Part shown: piece by piece, positions 42,617 through 50,719 of the stretch
Position numbering within the stretch: position 1 is the stretch's first letter
How the letters are laid out: the number at the start of each line of letters is the position of its first letter
Assembly: GCA_965200895.1 (NCBI GenBank)
Contig: CBDAVM010000001.1
Span: 806,001-870,000 of the forward strand
DNA: 64,000 nt
Reading direction: 5' to 3'
DNA from: WTFV01 sp965200895
GTDB taxonomy: Bacteria; Acidobacteriota; Vicinamibacteria; Vicinamibacterales; UBA8438
Notes under the pieces: generated by a model
Databases searched by the model: none
Told to the model about the DNA's origin: nothing
What the model saw: only the letters and a program-made list of their open reading frames with translations
Program-made: the position numbers and the translations under genes

Positions 42617-43187
42617 CGTCGCCACGAGCCAGCTCGCGCCGGAGCCAGGCGCGGGCCACCGCCCAGTGCCGCTTGACCGTCGCCGGGGAGACGCCGAGCG
42701 CGGCGGCCGATTCCTCTATGGTCAGTCCGCCGAAGAAACGCAGCTCCACCAGGCGGGCCTGGTCCGCATTGATGGCGGCCAGCTTGTGCAGGGCGGCGTC
42801 GACGGCCAGCACGTCCACGGTTCGGTCCCGGTCGGCAAGCAGGCCCTCGTCCAGGGTGACCCGCGCCAGCGCGCCGCCGCGCTTCTGCGCGTTTCGGGCG
42901 CGCGCCGCCTCGATCAGGATCTGGCGCATCGACATCGCCGCGATGCCGATGACCTGGGCGCGTGTCCGCCAGTCCTGCTTCCCGTCCTTCAGCAGGCGCA
43001 GACAGGCCTCGTTGACCAGTGCGGTCGGCTGCAGGGTGAACGCCCGCCGCTCGCGGCCGAGGTACCCGCGGGCCAGCCGGCGCAACTCGTCGTAGACGAG
43101 CGGCATCAGCTCCGCGAGCGCCGCGCCGTCCTGCCGGCTGGCGCGCTCGGCCAGCTCGCTCACGCGGTCGCCGGTCGGGTCGCGCAT
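42606..43187 (-). CDS. ECF-like sigma factor, TIGR02999 type
   Basis: 193 residues from ATG 43187. Signature segments of the acidobacterial/planctomycete ECF group are DELRRLARGYLGRERRAFTLQPTALVNEACLRLL, then MRQILIEAARARNAQKRGG, LAVDAALHKLAAINADQARLVELRFFGGLTIEESAAALGVSPATVKRHWAVARAWLRREL. Members of this group usually lack a dedicated anti-sigma factor and are often encoded beside a Ser/Thr kinase, as here. The stop overlaps the kinase start by 11 bases. Confidence 0.9.
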   Translation of the reverse strand: MRDPTGDRVSELAERASRQDGAALAELMPLVYDELRRLARGYLGRERRAFTLQPTALVNEACLRLLKDGKQDWRTRAQVIGIAAMSMRQILIEAARARNAQKRGGALARVTLDEGLLADRDRTVDVLAVDAALHKLAAINADQARLVELRFFGGLTIEESAAALGVSPATVKRHWAVARAWLRRELARGDDGR

Positions 43188-43263
43188 GCCTCCCTTGCAG
43201 TTCGCCCCGCCCCGTCACATGCACCGCGTCGCGGGGATGCTTCCGGGAACGCCCGTCGTCCTC

Positions 43264-44682
43264 TCACGGTCCCACCGCTCCCGGCGAAAAGACAGGGGCG
43301 GGCTGCACGGTCGCGTCCTGCTCGACCGCGTGGCGCCACTCGTCGAGCGCCGCGCCCATCGCCGCGACGCGCTCCGGCTCTTCGACGGCGAGGTTGACGT
43401 TCTCGCCCGGGTCGTCGTCCAGGTTGTAGAGCCCGATCTCCGGTCCGTCGGGACCATTGACGAGGAGCTTCCACGGCCCTTGCCGCATGGCCCGTTGCTC
43501 GACCGCCCTGCGGGCCTGCTGGTAGGCCCAGAACAGCGGGCGGTCCTCGGGGGCGGCGCCGCCGAGCAGGTGCGGCAGCAGGCTGATGCCGTCGAGGGGG
43601 CGATCCTCGGGCGGCAGGATGTCCGCGACATCGAGCACGGTGGCGCCCAGGTCGATGCTCGTCATGGTGGCGTCGGTCGTCCCCGCCGCGATGACGCCGG
43701 GCCACCATGCGAGGCCCGGGACGCGGTGCCCGCCCTCCCACAGGCTGGTCTTGAACCCTCGCAGCGGCCCGTTCGAGCCGGCCGGCGTGGCGCCGTTGTC
43801 CGAGAGGAAGAAGACGAACGTCCGCTCGGCCAGATCGAGCCGCCGCAGCGTGTCGAGGAGCGCGCCGATGCCGGAGTCCATCTCCTCGACCATCTCGCGA
43901 TAGGCGCGGCGCACCTGCCCGGGTTCACGGGTTTCCGGTATCTGTTCGCCGACCACCCGGAACGCGGCGTCGTCCGGGCCCTGGTAGGGAAAGTGCGGCG
44001 CCTCGTGGGCGACATAGAGGAAGAAGGGGCGATCGGGATCCGCCCGCTCCTCGATGAACGCCACCGCGTGCTCGTTGATCAGGTGCGTGACGTAGCCCGG
44101 CTCCTCGATGGTGGTCTCGCCGTCCCACCAGTCGTGGTTGCCGAAGCCGTCGACGTGCGAGAAGTAGTCGATGTTGCCGGAGACGTAGCCGCGGAAGACG
44201 TCGAAGCCGTGGCGCAGCGGGTTCGTCTCGACCGTGTAGCCAAGGTGCCACTTGCCCACGACGCCCGTCGCGTAGCCTTCCGCCTGCATGCGCTCGGCGA
44301 TGGTCGTCTCTCCGGGTTGCAGGCCGTGGTGGCGGTTCCAGGCCGGGTTCGCATAGATGACGTTGGGAATGCCGGCCCGCTGCTGGTAGCGGCCGGTCAG
44401 CAGGCCCGCGCGGGTCGGGGAGCAGACCGCCCCGCTCGAATGGAAATCCGTGAACCGAATCCCTTCGGCCGCCATCGCGTCGAGGGCGGGGGTCTCGATC
44501 CAGCCGTCGTAGGTCGACAGATCGCCGTAACCGAGATCGTCCGCCATGATGACGACGATGTTCGGACGCGGCCGGGTCGGGACCCGAGGTCGTGCGTCGT
44601 CCGCCGGTCCGGTTCCCGATCCGCAGCCGGCGGCGCCGGCCAGCGCGATGGCCGCGGCGAGCGATCGCAGAAGGCTGTTCAT
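43264..44682 (-). CDS. Type I sulfatase, predicted lipoprotein
   Basis: 472 residues from ATG 44682. The lipobox is LAGAAGCGSG (Cys20). The formylglycine site VCSPTRAGLLTGR carries Cys87 within C-x-P-x-R, metal-binding Asp-Asp is in IVVIMADDLGYGD, and downstream blocks are GKWHLG and FFLSDNGA. An anaerobic or aerobic formylglycine-generating enzyme encoded elsewhere would be needed for activity. It hydrolyses sulfate esters, possibly on glycans, which is inferred. A TAAGAT box 8 nt before the ATG suggests a leaderless mRNA. Confidence 0.9.
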   Translation of the reverse strand: MNSLLRSLAAAIALAGAAGCGSGTGPADDARPRVPTRPRPNIVVIMADDLGYGDLSTYDGWIETPALDAMAAEGIRFTDFHSSGAVCSPTRAGLLTGRYQQRAGIPNVIYANPAWNRHHGLQPGETTIAERMQAEGYATGVVGKWHLGYTVETNPLRHGFDVFRGYVSGNIDYFSHVDGFGNHDWWDGETTIEEPGYVTHLINEHAVAFIEERADPDRPFFLYVAHEAPHFPYQGPDDAAFRVVGEQIPETREPGQVRRAYREMVEEMDSGIGALLDTLRRLDLAERTFVFFLSDNGATPAGSNGPLRGFKTSLWEGGHRVPGLAWWPGVIAAGTTDATMTSIDLGATVLDVADILPPEDRPLDGISLLPHLLGGAAPEDRPLFWAYQQARRAVEQRAMRQGPWKLLVNGPDGPEIGLYNLDDDPGENVNLAVEEPERVAAMGAALDEWRHAVEQDATVQPAPVFSPGAVGP

Positions 44683-44690
44683 GGACCGCC

Positions 44691-44696
44691 ATCTTA
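44691..44696 (-). promoter_or_regulatory. -10 box of the sulfatase gene
   Basis: On the minus strand, TAAGAT is followed by 8 nt (GGCGGTCC) and the ATG. There is no SD in that gap. Confidence 0.45.
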
Positions 44697-44769
44697 CTAC
44701 CGGTGTGATTCGGGTCCGCTTGCGGCGCACCGGTCGTTGCCGGGTCGTGGCGGGCGTCCGACAATGCGC

Positions 44770-44836
44770 TATCATGCGACCGATGCCCCGGACGGCACTC
44801 GGAGCCACGGGCGGCCGCTGTCGCGCCGGGTCGTAA
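44770..44836 (+). promoter_or_regulatory. -10 box plus possible 17-codon leader ORF before the aldolase gene
   Basis: TATCAT at 44770-44775 is followed 7 nt later by ATG 44783, which opens a 17-residue frame (MPRTALGATGGRCRAGS) ending TAA at 44834-44836. The aldolase SD and ATG (44856) come 19 nt after that stop. The spacing copies the leaderless pattern seen elsewhere, so the short ORF may be translated and act as an upstream control. Chance cannot be excluded. Confidence 0.35.
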
Positions 44837-44855
44837 TGCAAGAGGAGAGAGAGCC

Positions 44856-45806
44856 ATGCGCAGACTCACCGTTCTCGGACTGCTCGCACTCGCACTGGTC
44901 GTGGCCTACGTCAGCATCCCGGCGGCGCAGTCGGGCGACGTCTACGCGCCGAACCGGATCAACAAGGTGATCGAGCTGTTCGAGCAGGACCAGCCGGTCT
45001 ACTACACGCAGGTGAACGGGGGTGGCTACGAGGAGGGCGTGCGCCTGGCGCAGACCTGGGCCGACTACATCACGTACAACATGGAGCACAGCCCCTTCAA
45101 CATGGACGCCCTGCGCGGCTTCATGCAGGGGCTGGTGGACGGGGGGCCGACCACGAGCGGCCACCGCACGCCGACCGTCGTGGCGGTGCTACCGCTGGGC
45201 GGCATCAACGAGCAGGTGATGTGGGCCAACTACTGGATGGTCGAGCAGGTGCTCGGCTCCGGTGTGCACGGTGTGCTGCTGGCGCACGCGCGCACGCCGG
45301 AGGTGGTTCGCATCCTCGTGCAGTCGGCGCGCTATCCGCACGCGCCGAAGGCCGAGGGAATCGACGAGGGACTCCGCGGCAACGGGGGACAGGGCTTCGC
45401 GGCCCGCATCTGGGGCGTGTCGAACCAGGAGTACCAGCGGCTCGCCGACCCGTGGCCGCTGAACCCGAACGGCGAGATCCTGGTGGGTCTGAAGATCGAG
45501 GATCGCCACGCCCTCGAGAATGCCGAGGCGAGCGTCGGCGTGCCGGGCGTGGGGTTCGCCGAGTGGGGACCGGGCGACATGTCGATGTCCTACAACGTCC
45601 AGCGCGCCGAGATGCCGCAGGTGCTCGTGGACGCGCGGGCGCGGGTCTTCGAGGCGACGAAGAAGGCCGGGGTGCCGTTCCTCAACTCGATGAACGGCGA
45701 CAACATCATCGCGATGATCGACGAGGGTGTGCGCATCGGCTCCGGCCCGGGTCCCGAGGCGGCGGATCGCGGGCGGCAGTACACCAACCGGCGGATGCCC
45801 TGGTAG
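44856..45806 (+). CDS. HpcH/HpaI-type aldolase/citrate lyase family protein with signal peptide
   Basis: 316 residues from ATG 44856, with SD AGAGGAGAGA upstream. An N-terminal hydrophobic signal (MRRLTVLGLLALALVVAYVSIPAAQS) is unusual for this cytoplasmic aldolase family. The body resembles 2,4-dihydroxyhept-2-enedioate aldolases: a beta-strand VVAVLPLGG, the GVHGVLLAHARTPEVVRILVQSARYP segment, and a DNIIAMIDEGVRIGSG terminus typical of the TIM-barrel end. The expected RxGE-type catalytic residues are not easy to place. Exported acidobacterial members are uncharacterised. It could be a TIM-barrel domain repurposed in the periplasm. Confidence 0.72.
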   Translation: MRRLTVLGLLALALVVAYVSIPAAQSGDVYAPNRINKVIELFEQDQPVYYTQVNGGGYEEGVRLAQTWADYITYNMEHSPFNMDALRGFMQGLVDGGPTTSGHRTPTVVAVLPLGGINEQVMWANYWMVEQVLGSGVHGVLLAHARTPEVVRILVQSARYPHAPKAEGIDEGLRGNGGQGFAARIWGVSNQEYQRLADPWPLNPNGEILVGLKIEDRHALENAEASVGVPGVGFAEWGPGDMSMSYNVQRAEMPQVLVDARARVFEATKKAGVPFLNSMNGDNIIAMIDEGVRIGSGPGPEAADRGRQYTNRRMPW

Positions 45807-45904
45807 CGTGCGACGCGGGCGGCCCGAGGTCCAGGCGCTGCGTGGATCCGGGCCGCCGTGCCCCGGTGCCTCATGACCCGTGCTCGACGTTCCTACCGTG
45901 TCCG

Positions 45905-47785
45905 ATGCGACGACTCCCGCTTGCCCTCCTGCTGACGTGGGCCGTGACGGCATGTGATTCCGGACCATCCGCGACGGACGGGCCGGCGGACGATCCCGCG
46001 CGGCACGATCTGCATTCGTACGCCAACAGCGACGAGATTCGGGTGACTCACGTCGAGCTCGACCTCGAGGTCAGGTTTGACGAGCGCCGCCTGCGCGGCT
46101 CGGCGATGCTCTCGTTCGAACGCCTGCAGGAGGGCGCGGACGCACTGGTGCTCGACACGCGCGATCTGACGATCACCGCCGTCGAGAGCTGGTCCCCCAC
46201 CGGCGGTTTCGACGCCGCCACCTACTCGCTGGCCGCGGCTGACGGGATACTGGGCGCTGCCCTCACCGTGGTCCTCCCGCCGCAGGCGACGCGCGCTCGC
46301 GTGACCTACGAGACCGACCCCGACGCGTCGGGGCTCCAGTGGCTGACTCCGGAGCAGACCGCTGGCGGCGACCGGCCGTTCATGTTCACACAGTCGCAGG
46401 CGATCCATGCGCGAAGCTGGATCCCGCTGCAGGACAGTCCGGCCGTGCGGGTGACCTACGGCGCCCGCATCCGGACGCCGGAGGGGCTGCGCGCGGTGAT
46501 GAGCGCGGCCAACGAGCCGGATGCGCCGGCCGACGGCGACTACCGCTTCGACATGCCGCAGCCGATCCCGGCCTACCTGATCGCGTTGGCCGCCGGCGAC
46601 CTTGCGTTCCGGCCGCTGGGCGAGCGGACCGGCGTGTACGCCGAGCCGTCGGTGGTGGCGGCGGCGGCCGACGAGTTCGCCGACACCGAGTCGATGATGG
46701 CGGCGACCGAGCGGCTGTACGGCCCGTATCGCTGGGAACGCTACGATCTGCTGGTGCTGCCGCCGAGCTTTCCGTTCGGCGGCATGGAGAACCCCCGGCT
46801 GACCTTCGCGACGCCGACGATCCTGGCCGGCGACCGGAGCCTGGTTTCACTGGTGGCCCACGAGCTGGCGCACTCCTGGTCCGGGAACCTCGTGACCAAC
46901 GCCACGTGGCGGGACTTCTGGCTGAACGAGGGCTTCACGGTCTACCTGGAGCGCCGCATCGTGGAAGCGGTATACGGTGCGGACCGCGAGGCGATGGAGG
47001 CGGTGCTCGGGCTCGGCGCGCTGCGCGCAGACCTCGATCGGCTCGACGACGTGGACGAGATCCTGCACGTCGATCTCGCCGGCCGGGATCCCGACGCGGG
47101 GATGACGCAGGTTCCCTACGAGAAAGGGGCGCTGTTCCTCCGGCATCTGGAGGAGACCGTCGGCCGCGAGCGGTTCGACGCGTTCCTGCGCGGCTACTTC
47201 GATCACTTCGCGTTCCGGAGCATCACGACGGCCGACTTTCTTGCCTACCTGACGGAGCATCTGCTCGCCGACGAGGCGCTCGCCGACCGGGTCCCGGTGG
47301 AGGAATGGGTCCGCGCGCCCGGCCTGCCCGCCGGTGCGCCGCAGCCGGCATCCGACGCATTCGCCGCCGTCGAGACGGCGGCAGGGCGCTGGACGGGTGG
47401 AGATCTGCCGGCGGCCGGTCTGGAGACCTCGGCCTGGACGACCCACGAGTGGCTCCATTTCCTGGGCGTCCTGCCCGCGCGGCTCGACGTGTCCCGGATG
47501 GCCGAGCTGGATTCCGAATTCGGCCTCACCGAGTCGCCGAACGCCGAAATCGCCCACCAATGGCTGCTCATCGCCATTCGCAACGCGTACCGCCCGGCGG
47601 ACGGCCGCCTGGAGCGCTACCTCCTGGGTATCGGCCGGCGGAAACTGATCGTGCCGCTGTACGCGGCACTGGCCGCCACCCCGGACGGTCGCGAACGCGC
47701 GCGCGCGATCTACCGCCGGGCTCGGCCCGGTTATCACCCGATAGCCACCGGCTCCATCGATCCGCTCCTCGGCTGGGACGGATAG
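45905..47785 (+). CDS. M1 family aminopeptidase (leukotriene A4 hydrolase-like), lipoprotein
   Basis: 626 residues from ATG 45905. Lipobox AVTACDSG gives Cys17. The substrate-recognition motif PFGGMENP and zinc site HELAHSWSGN (His319, Glu320, His323) with distal Glu in NEGFTVYLE are intact. Length and an alpha-helical C-terminal domain (from about residue 480) match LTA4-hydrolase-type aminopeptidases rather than PepN. It removes N-terminal amino acids from peptides, probably in the periplasm, and complements the M20 and S9 peptidases in this window. No good SD is seen, and the start is set by the signal peptide. Confidence 0.88.
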   Translation: MRRLPLALLLTWAVTACDSGPSATDGPADDPARHDLHSYANSDEIRVTHVELDLEVRFDERRLRGSAMLSFERLQEGADALVLDTRDLTITAVESWSPTGGFDAATYSLAAADGILGAALTVVLPPQATRARVTYETDPDASGLQWLTPEQTAGGDRPFMFTQSQAIHARSWIPLQDSPAVRVTYGARIRTPEGLRAVMSAANEPDAPADGDYRFDMPQPIPAYLIALAAGDLAFRPLGERTGVYAEPSVVAAAADEFADTESMMAATERLYGPYRWERYDLLVLPPSFPFGGMENPRLTFATPTILAGDRSLVSLVAHELAHSWSGNLVTNATWRDFWLNEGFTVYLERRIVEAVYGADREAMEAVLGLGALRADLDRLDDVDEILHVDLAGRDPDAGMTQVPYEKGALFLRHLEETVGRERFDAFLRGYFDHFAFRSITTADFLAYLTEHLLADEALADRVPVEEWVRAPGLPAGAPQPASDAFAAVETAAGRWTGGDLPAAGLETSAWTTHEWLHFLGVLPARLDVSRMAELDSEFGLTESPNAEIAHQWLLIAIRNAYRPADGRLERYLLGIGRRKLIVPLYAALAATPDGRERARAIYRRARPGYHPIATGSIDPLLGWDG

Positions 47786-47839
47786 CCCGGAAGTCGTCGC
47801 CTGCGGCTCGGCTTCCCGCCCAGCCCTTGCCAGGAGTCT

Positions 47840-47863
47840 GTCTGCGTGGTTCATGGCGCAGAC
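47840..47863 (+). terminator. Stem-loop after the M1 aminopeptidase gene
   Basis: GTCTGCG (47840-47846) pairs with CGCAGAC (47857-47863), followed by TTCTCGT. It lies 54 nt after the stop codon, and AT content rises markedly beyond it. Confidence 0.4.
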
Positions 47864-48006
47864 TTCTCGTCAAACATCTTAGCGTATTGCACTGAGAAAT
47901 ACAGGCGCTTCCAGAGCTCAGGCGGAAAAACCGTCCCATTCAGGGAACATCTCCGGCCGCACACTCGTCCATCTTGTTTGAAGTTAGTTGATAACACTAA
48001 AATTAT

Positions 48007-48034
48007 TTGACTTTCTTCATGTCATTCCCATAGA
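48007..48034 (+). promoter_or_regulatory. Candidate heat-shock promoter of hsp20 in an AT-rich patch
   Basis: TTGACT (48007-48012), 14 nt, then CCCATAGA (48027-48034) fits a sigma-32-like promoter (TTGAA.., N13-14, CCCCAT.T). As a sigma-70 reading, TTGACT-N16-CATAGA is also acceptable. The surrounding 47870-48050 is by far the most AT-rich part of the window. This 344-bp gap holds no gene. Confidence 0.45.
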
Positions 48035-48070
48035 GTGAGAGCGTATGGGATGACACGGAACGCACCGCGC

Positions 48071-48122
48071 CGGACGCAGGGTCCGGATGCGAGAAGACGC
48101 CGGCAGACGGCGTCGGGAGGAG
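48071..48122 (+). promoter_or_regulatory. Structured 5' leader of hsp20 with SD
   Basis: Two stem-loops lie in the ~90-nt leader: CGGAC/GTCCG (48071-48085) and GACGCCG/CGGCGTC (48096-48114, loop GCAGA). The second abuts the SD GGGAGGAG (48115-48122), and ATG is at 48130. A thermosensor role is possible for a small heat-shock gene, but the SD itself is not base-paired in this fold. Confidence 0.35.
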
Positions 48123-48129
48123 AATCGCG

Positions 48130-48591
48130 ATGTTGAGCATGACCCGTTGGAACCCGTTCGAGGATCTGACCAGCCTGCACCGGGAGATGGACCGGGTGTT
48201 CGGCCACTACGTCGGTGACGAGCGGGCGGGGACGCCGGCGACCTGGGTCCCGGCCACCGAGATCAACCGCGGTGACGACGGCTGGAAGGTTCGGCTCGCG
48301 CTGCCTGGAATCGATCCGCAGGACGTGAAGATCGATCTCGACGGCAACAGCCTGACCATCACCGGCGAGCGCACGCGCAGCGAGGCCGACGGCCAGGGAA
48401 ACACGTCGGAATTCCACTACGGCCGCTTCGAGCGGGCGTTCACGCTGCCGGCGAATGTGGACGTGGAAAGAGTCAGCGCCGACTACGTTCACGGCGTGCT
48501 GGAGCTGACGCTCCCGCTGGCCGAGACCGCCAGGCCGCGGCGCATTGCCATCGGACCCGGCCGCGGCGACCAGGTCGAGCACGCTGCGTGA
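48130..48591 (+). CDS. Hsp20 family small heat-shock protein
   Basis: 153 residues. The N-terminal RWNPFEDLTSLHREMDRVF is the standard bacterial sHSP opening. The alpha-crystallin domain (about residues 40-135) has VPATEINRGDDGWKVRLALPGI, DVKIDLDGNSLTITGER, FHYGRFERAFTLPANVD and the A-x-x-x-n-GvL motif as ADYVHGVLELTLPL. ATP-independent holdase in the cytoplasm. The strong SD and dedicated AT-rich upstream region suggest high inducible expression. Confidence 0.93.
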   Translation: MLSMTRWNPFEDLTSLHREMDRVFGHYVGDERAGTPATWVPATEINRGDDGWKVRLALPGIDPQDVKIDLDGNSLTITGERTRSEADGQGNTSEFHYGRFERAFTLPANVDVERVSADYVHGVLELTLPLAETARPRRIAIGPGRGDQVEHAA

Positions 48592-48716
48592 GCGGACGCA
48601 ACGTTCTTCGCACAGCCCGGGTCGACGCGTCGTCGCCCCGGGCTGCGTCGTCCTGCGGGCCTTCCGGTGTCCTTGATCTGGAGGACCGAATCAGCCGGAT
48701 CGGTTTCACCGCCGGG

Positions 48717-48819
48717 GCACGGCGTCGGGGAATGCGGTCCTGACCGCGGGGGTGCGGCCTGCGTGCGTTCAGCGTCGCGGCGGTCCGGGAACGCGGTCCT
48801 GACCGCGGAGGCGCGCGGC
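48717..48819. repeat. Duplicated palindrome-containing segment next to a gene end
   Basis: GAATGCGGTCCTGACCGCGG (48730-48749) and GAACGCGGTCCTGACCGCGG (48789-48808) differ at one base, offset 59 bp, and weaker similarity extends on both sides. Each contains the hairpin GCGGTC-CT-GACCGC. Copy 2 ends 10 nt from the stop codon of the minus-strand gene at 48819, so it could also terminate that transcript. Confidence 0.65.
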
Positions 48820-49079
48820 TACTTGCCTTCCTGCGCGGCCTTCTCGGCCGCTTCCTTGGCGCGCTGCTCCTCTTCGAAGTACTCGCGCTGCCAGTCGGGC
48901 ATCGCCTGCGGTCCGGGCACCATCCCGGCTATGTCGGGATCGTGGTCGGCGGGGCGGGGCGGGGCTTCCTGTCGGCGGAGCTTCGCCTCGGCACGCCGGT
49001 CCGACTTCATGCGGGCACGCTCTTGACGCGCACGCTCGCGCTGCCGCTTCGTCTGGGTGGGACGACCTCGATTCGCCAT
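48819..49079 (-). CDS. Small highly charged protein (MANRGRPT... family)
   Basis: 86 residues from ATG 49079 with SD GGAGGAG. The first half is a basic helix (NRGRPTQTKRQRERARQERARM, written here only in part as its key blocks), the middle has RRQEAPPRPADHDPDIAGMVPG, and the C-terminus is an acidic helix EYFEEEQRAKEAAEKAAQEG. Short basic proteins with this opening recur in Acidobacteria and Proteobacteria without assigned function. Nucleic-acid or ribosome association is only a guess from charge. Confidence 0.65.
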   Translation of the reverse strand: MANRGRPTQTKRQRERARQERARMKSDRRAEAKLRRQEAPPRPADHDPDIAGMVPGPQAMPDWQREYFEEEQRAKEAAEKAAQEGK

Positions 49080-49141
49080 ACGTCTCCTCCGGTCTGCTGA
49101 ACAGGGTGAGCGCGCGCAGCGCCCAGGAACGGCCCAGTTTA

Positions 49142-49774
49142 TCAGAGGCCCAGATCGTCCGCCCTGCGAGCCACGAACTCGACCGCATCGCGCGGGGTCG
49201 CGTATCCGCTGAGGACCCGGTTGCCCTGGAAACCGATGTCGGCGATGCCGATGGGGCTGGTGTAGTAGGCATCCACCGTCATCATGCGGATCCAGTGGAA
49301 GAACCCGACGCCGGCGCGCAGATCCGGGGACCGCGACGCACCGCGTTCGGCGGCCGCCAGCCCGTCGAGCATCTCCCGCTGCTGCGCCTCGTCCGCGTCG
49401 ACGAACGTCCGGTCGTGAGCCCGGCGGGTCGCGGTGTCGAGCCAGGCGAGGCCGTCGGCGTAGATGCGCAGCAGATCGGGGTTCTGGCTGCAGAGCAGGT
49501 CGATGAACTCGGGCGCCCCCGCGTCGACGGCGCTCCCGCCGCCTTCGTCGGCGGGCACGATCAGCTCGGCGAGGCGGATGACGGTCCGGAACTGGTGCGC
49601 ATTGAGCGCCGCCGGTGCGTAGCCTCCCGTCTGGGCGTGCGCTTCGCCGGCCAGGGCATGGACCACCCGCGCCGCCTCGGCGTTGAACGCGCCGGCACCC
49701 GCCGCGGTGAGCGCCAGCGCCAATTGCCGCAGCACCTCGCGGCGCGTGACTCCCGATGCACCGGTCACAGTCAC
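49142..49774 (-). CDS. Gluconate 2-dehydrogenase subunit 3 family protein (orphan)
   Basis: 210 residues from GTG 49774, with CTGGAG upstream as a weak SD. The N-terminus VTRREVLRQLALALTAAGAGAF is a Tat-like signal. The domain has the family markers LNAHQFRTVIRLAELIVPADEGGGSAVDAGAPEFID, DARFV-like HDRTFVDADEAQQREMLDGL and TVDAYYTSPIGIADIGFQGN. The small subunit normally accompanies a large FAD-dependent GMC oxidoreductase and a cytochrome c. Neither is present here, so it is either an orphan chaperone-like subunit or works with a complex encoded elsewhere. Confidence 0.85.
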   Translation of the reverse strand: MTVTGASGVTRREVLRQLALALTAAGAGAFNAEAARVVHALAGEAHAQTGGYAPAALNAHQFRTVIRLAELIVPADEGGGSAVDAGAPEFIDLLCSQNPDLLRIYADGLAWLDTATRRAHDRTFVDADEAQQREMLDGLAAAERGASRSPDLRAGVGFFHWIRMMTVDAYYTSPIGIADIGFQGNRVLSGYATPRDAVEFVARRADDLGL

Positions 49775-50073
49775 GATGCCCGCTCCAGGAGTTCCGTCTC
49801 CACCTTTGCCTGCAGATCCGCAATCAGTGTTTCTTTCACTGACTACGCAAGTCGTTTAAAAAGAACAGTTTATGGCGTCGTGGCGATTTCGTTCCCAGGT
49901 TGATCCTACTTCAACGAGCTGTTGATCGCGTTGCAGTGTACGAGATCGCACGCGCGGAACGGCGGGAGCGCGGGCGGCGTGGGCGGCTGACGACGCTTGA
50001 TTCGCGGGCGGGCGGAGGGCGGTGCCGGGACGCAACCGGGTGTTCCGTTGACCGGGGTGGCTGGCGCAGTGCG

Positions 50074-50275
50074 TTCGAGTTGGTCCCGCTTTTCGTCGCG
50101 GCCGAACCGCGGCTCGGCGTCGGCCGCGGTCGGCGCGCGGCGGCGCGCGTGGTCGAGTGGCTGCGGCTGGCCGACCGGGCAGCGGATCGAGCCGCGCGGG
50201 AAAGTGCTCGGCGACCCGCGACGGGGTCATCAGCAGACCGCCGTGACGCAGGGCGGCCCACCACGCGTAGGGTTC
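50074..50275. pseudogene. Relics resembling an Eco57I-type restriction-modification methylase, in opposite orientations
   Basis: On the minus strand (50275 to 50171) a frame reads EPYAWWAALRHGGLLMTPSR followed by VAEHFPARLDPLP. From memory this resembles the N-terminus of large Eco57I-type methylases (WW.LRHGGLL..pxRLaE.FP). On the plus strand (50074-50181) a frame reads FELVPLFVAAEPRLGVGRGRR and then VVEWLRLADR, which resembles a later block of the same proteins. Both are short and lack starts, and their opposite orientation implies inversion and decay. The family match needs a profile search. Confidence 0.4.
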
Positions 50276-50543
50276 GGCACCGGCGGCGAACAGAGGGGGA
50301 CGGCACGGGATGGGGTGATCGCAGAATCTGCGGCGTCGATCGCATGCGAGGCGCGCAGAATCTGCAACCGCGGGACGAATGCGCCCGCAATCGCCTGCGG
50401 TACCCGTCTTGCACACGTCGGCGGCGGGCTTGACGCGCCGCCGGCGAGCGGCGGTCAACGCGGCGCGCCGCAACCATGCGCACACGACGCCACGTACTGC
50501 GGGGCGATGCGCAGGTGTTCCCGGGCGACTCGGAGACAGCCAG

Positions 50544-50592
50544 GAGCTTGCGCCATGGAACGCAGAGAAGCGAAGTGCTGAGGCGCAAGCTC
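50544..50592. repeat. Palindromic element with 11-bp perfect arms
   Basis: GAGCTTGCGCC (50544-50554) pairs with GGCGCAAGCTC (50582-50592). The interior carries CGCAGAGAAGCGAAGTGCTG. A related element with the same GAGCTTGCGCC arm lies at 54249-54296, so this may be a dispersed REP-like family. Confidence 0.55.
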
Positions 50593-50691
50593 ATGGAGCC
50601 GGGAGGATGGGTCGAAACGCCGGGCCCGCGAAGCGTCGGGACGCTCGTTGACGAGACCGTTCGCCCGGCTGGTGCTCAGCGGACGGCATAA

Positions 50692-50719
50692 GGAACCGTT
50701 GGAAACCGTTGGAACCGTT
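50692..50719 (+). repeat. Three tandem GGAA(A)CCGTT units
   Basis: GGAACCGTT, GGAAACCGTT and GGAACCGTT follow one another directly, about 22 bp before a GATAAT box (50741-50746). It could be a small iteron-like binding site for the gene at 50844 or simple slippage. Confidence 0.45.
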
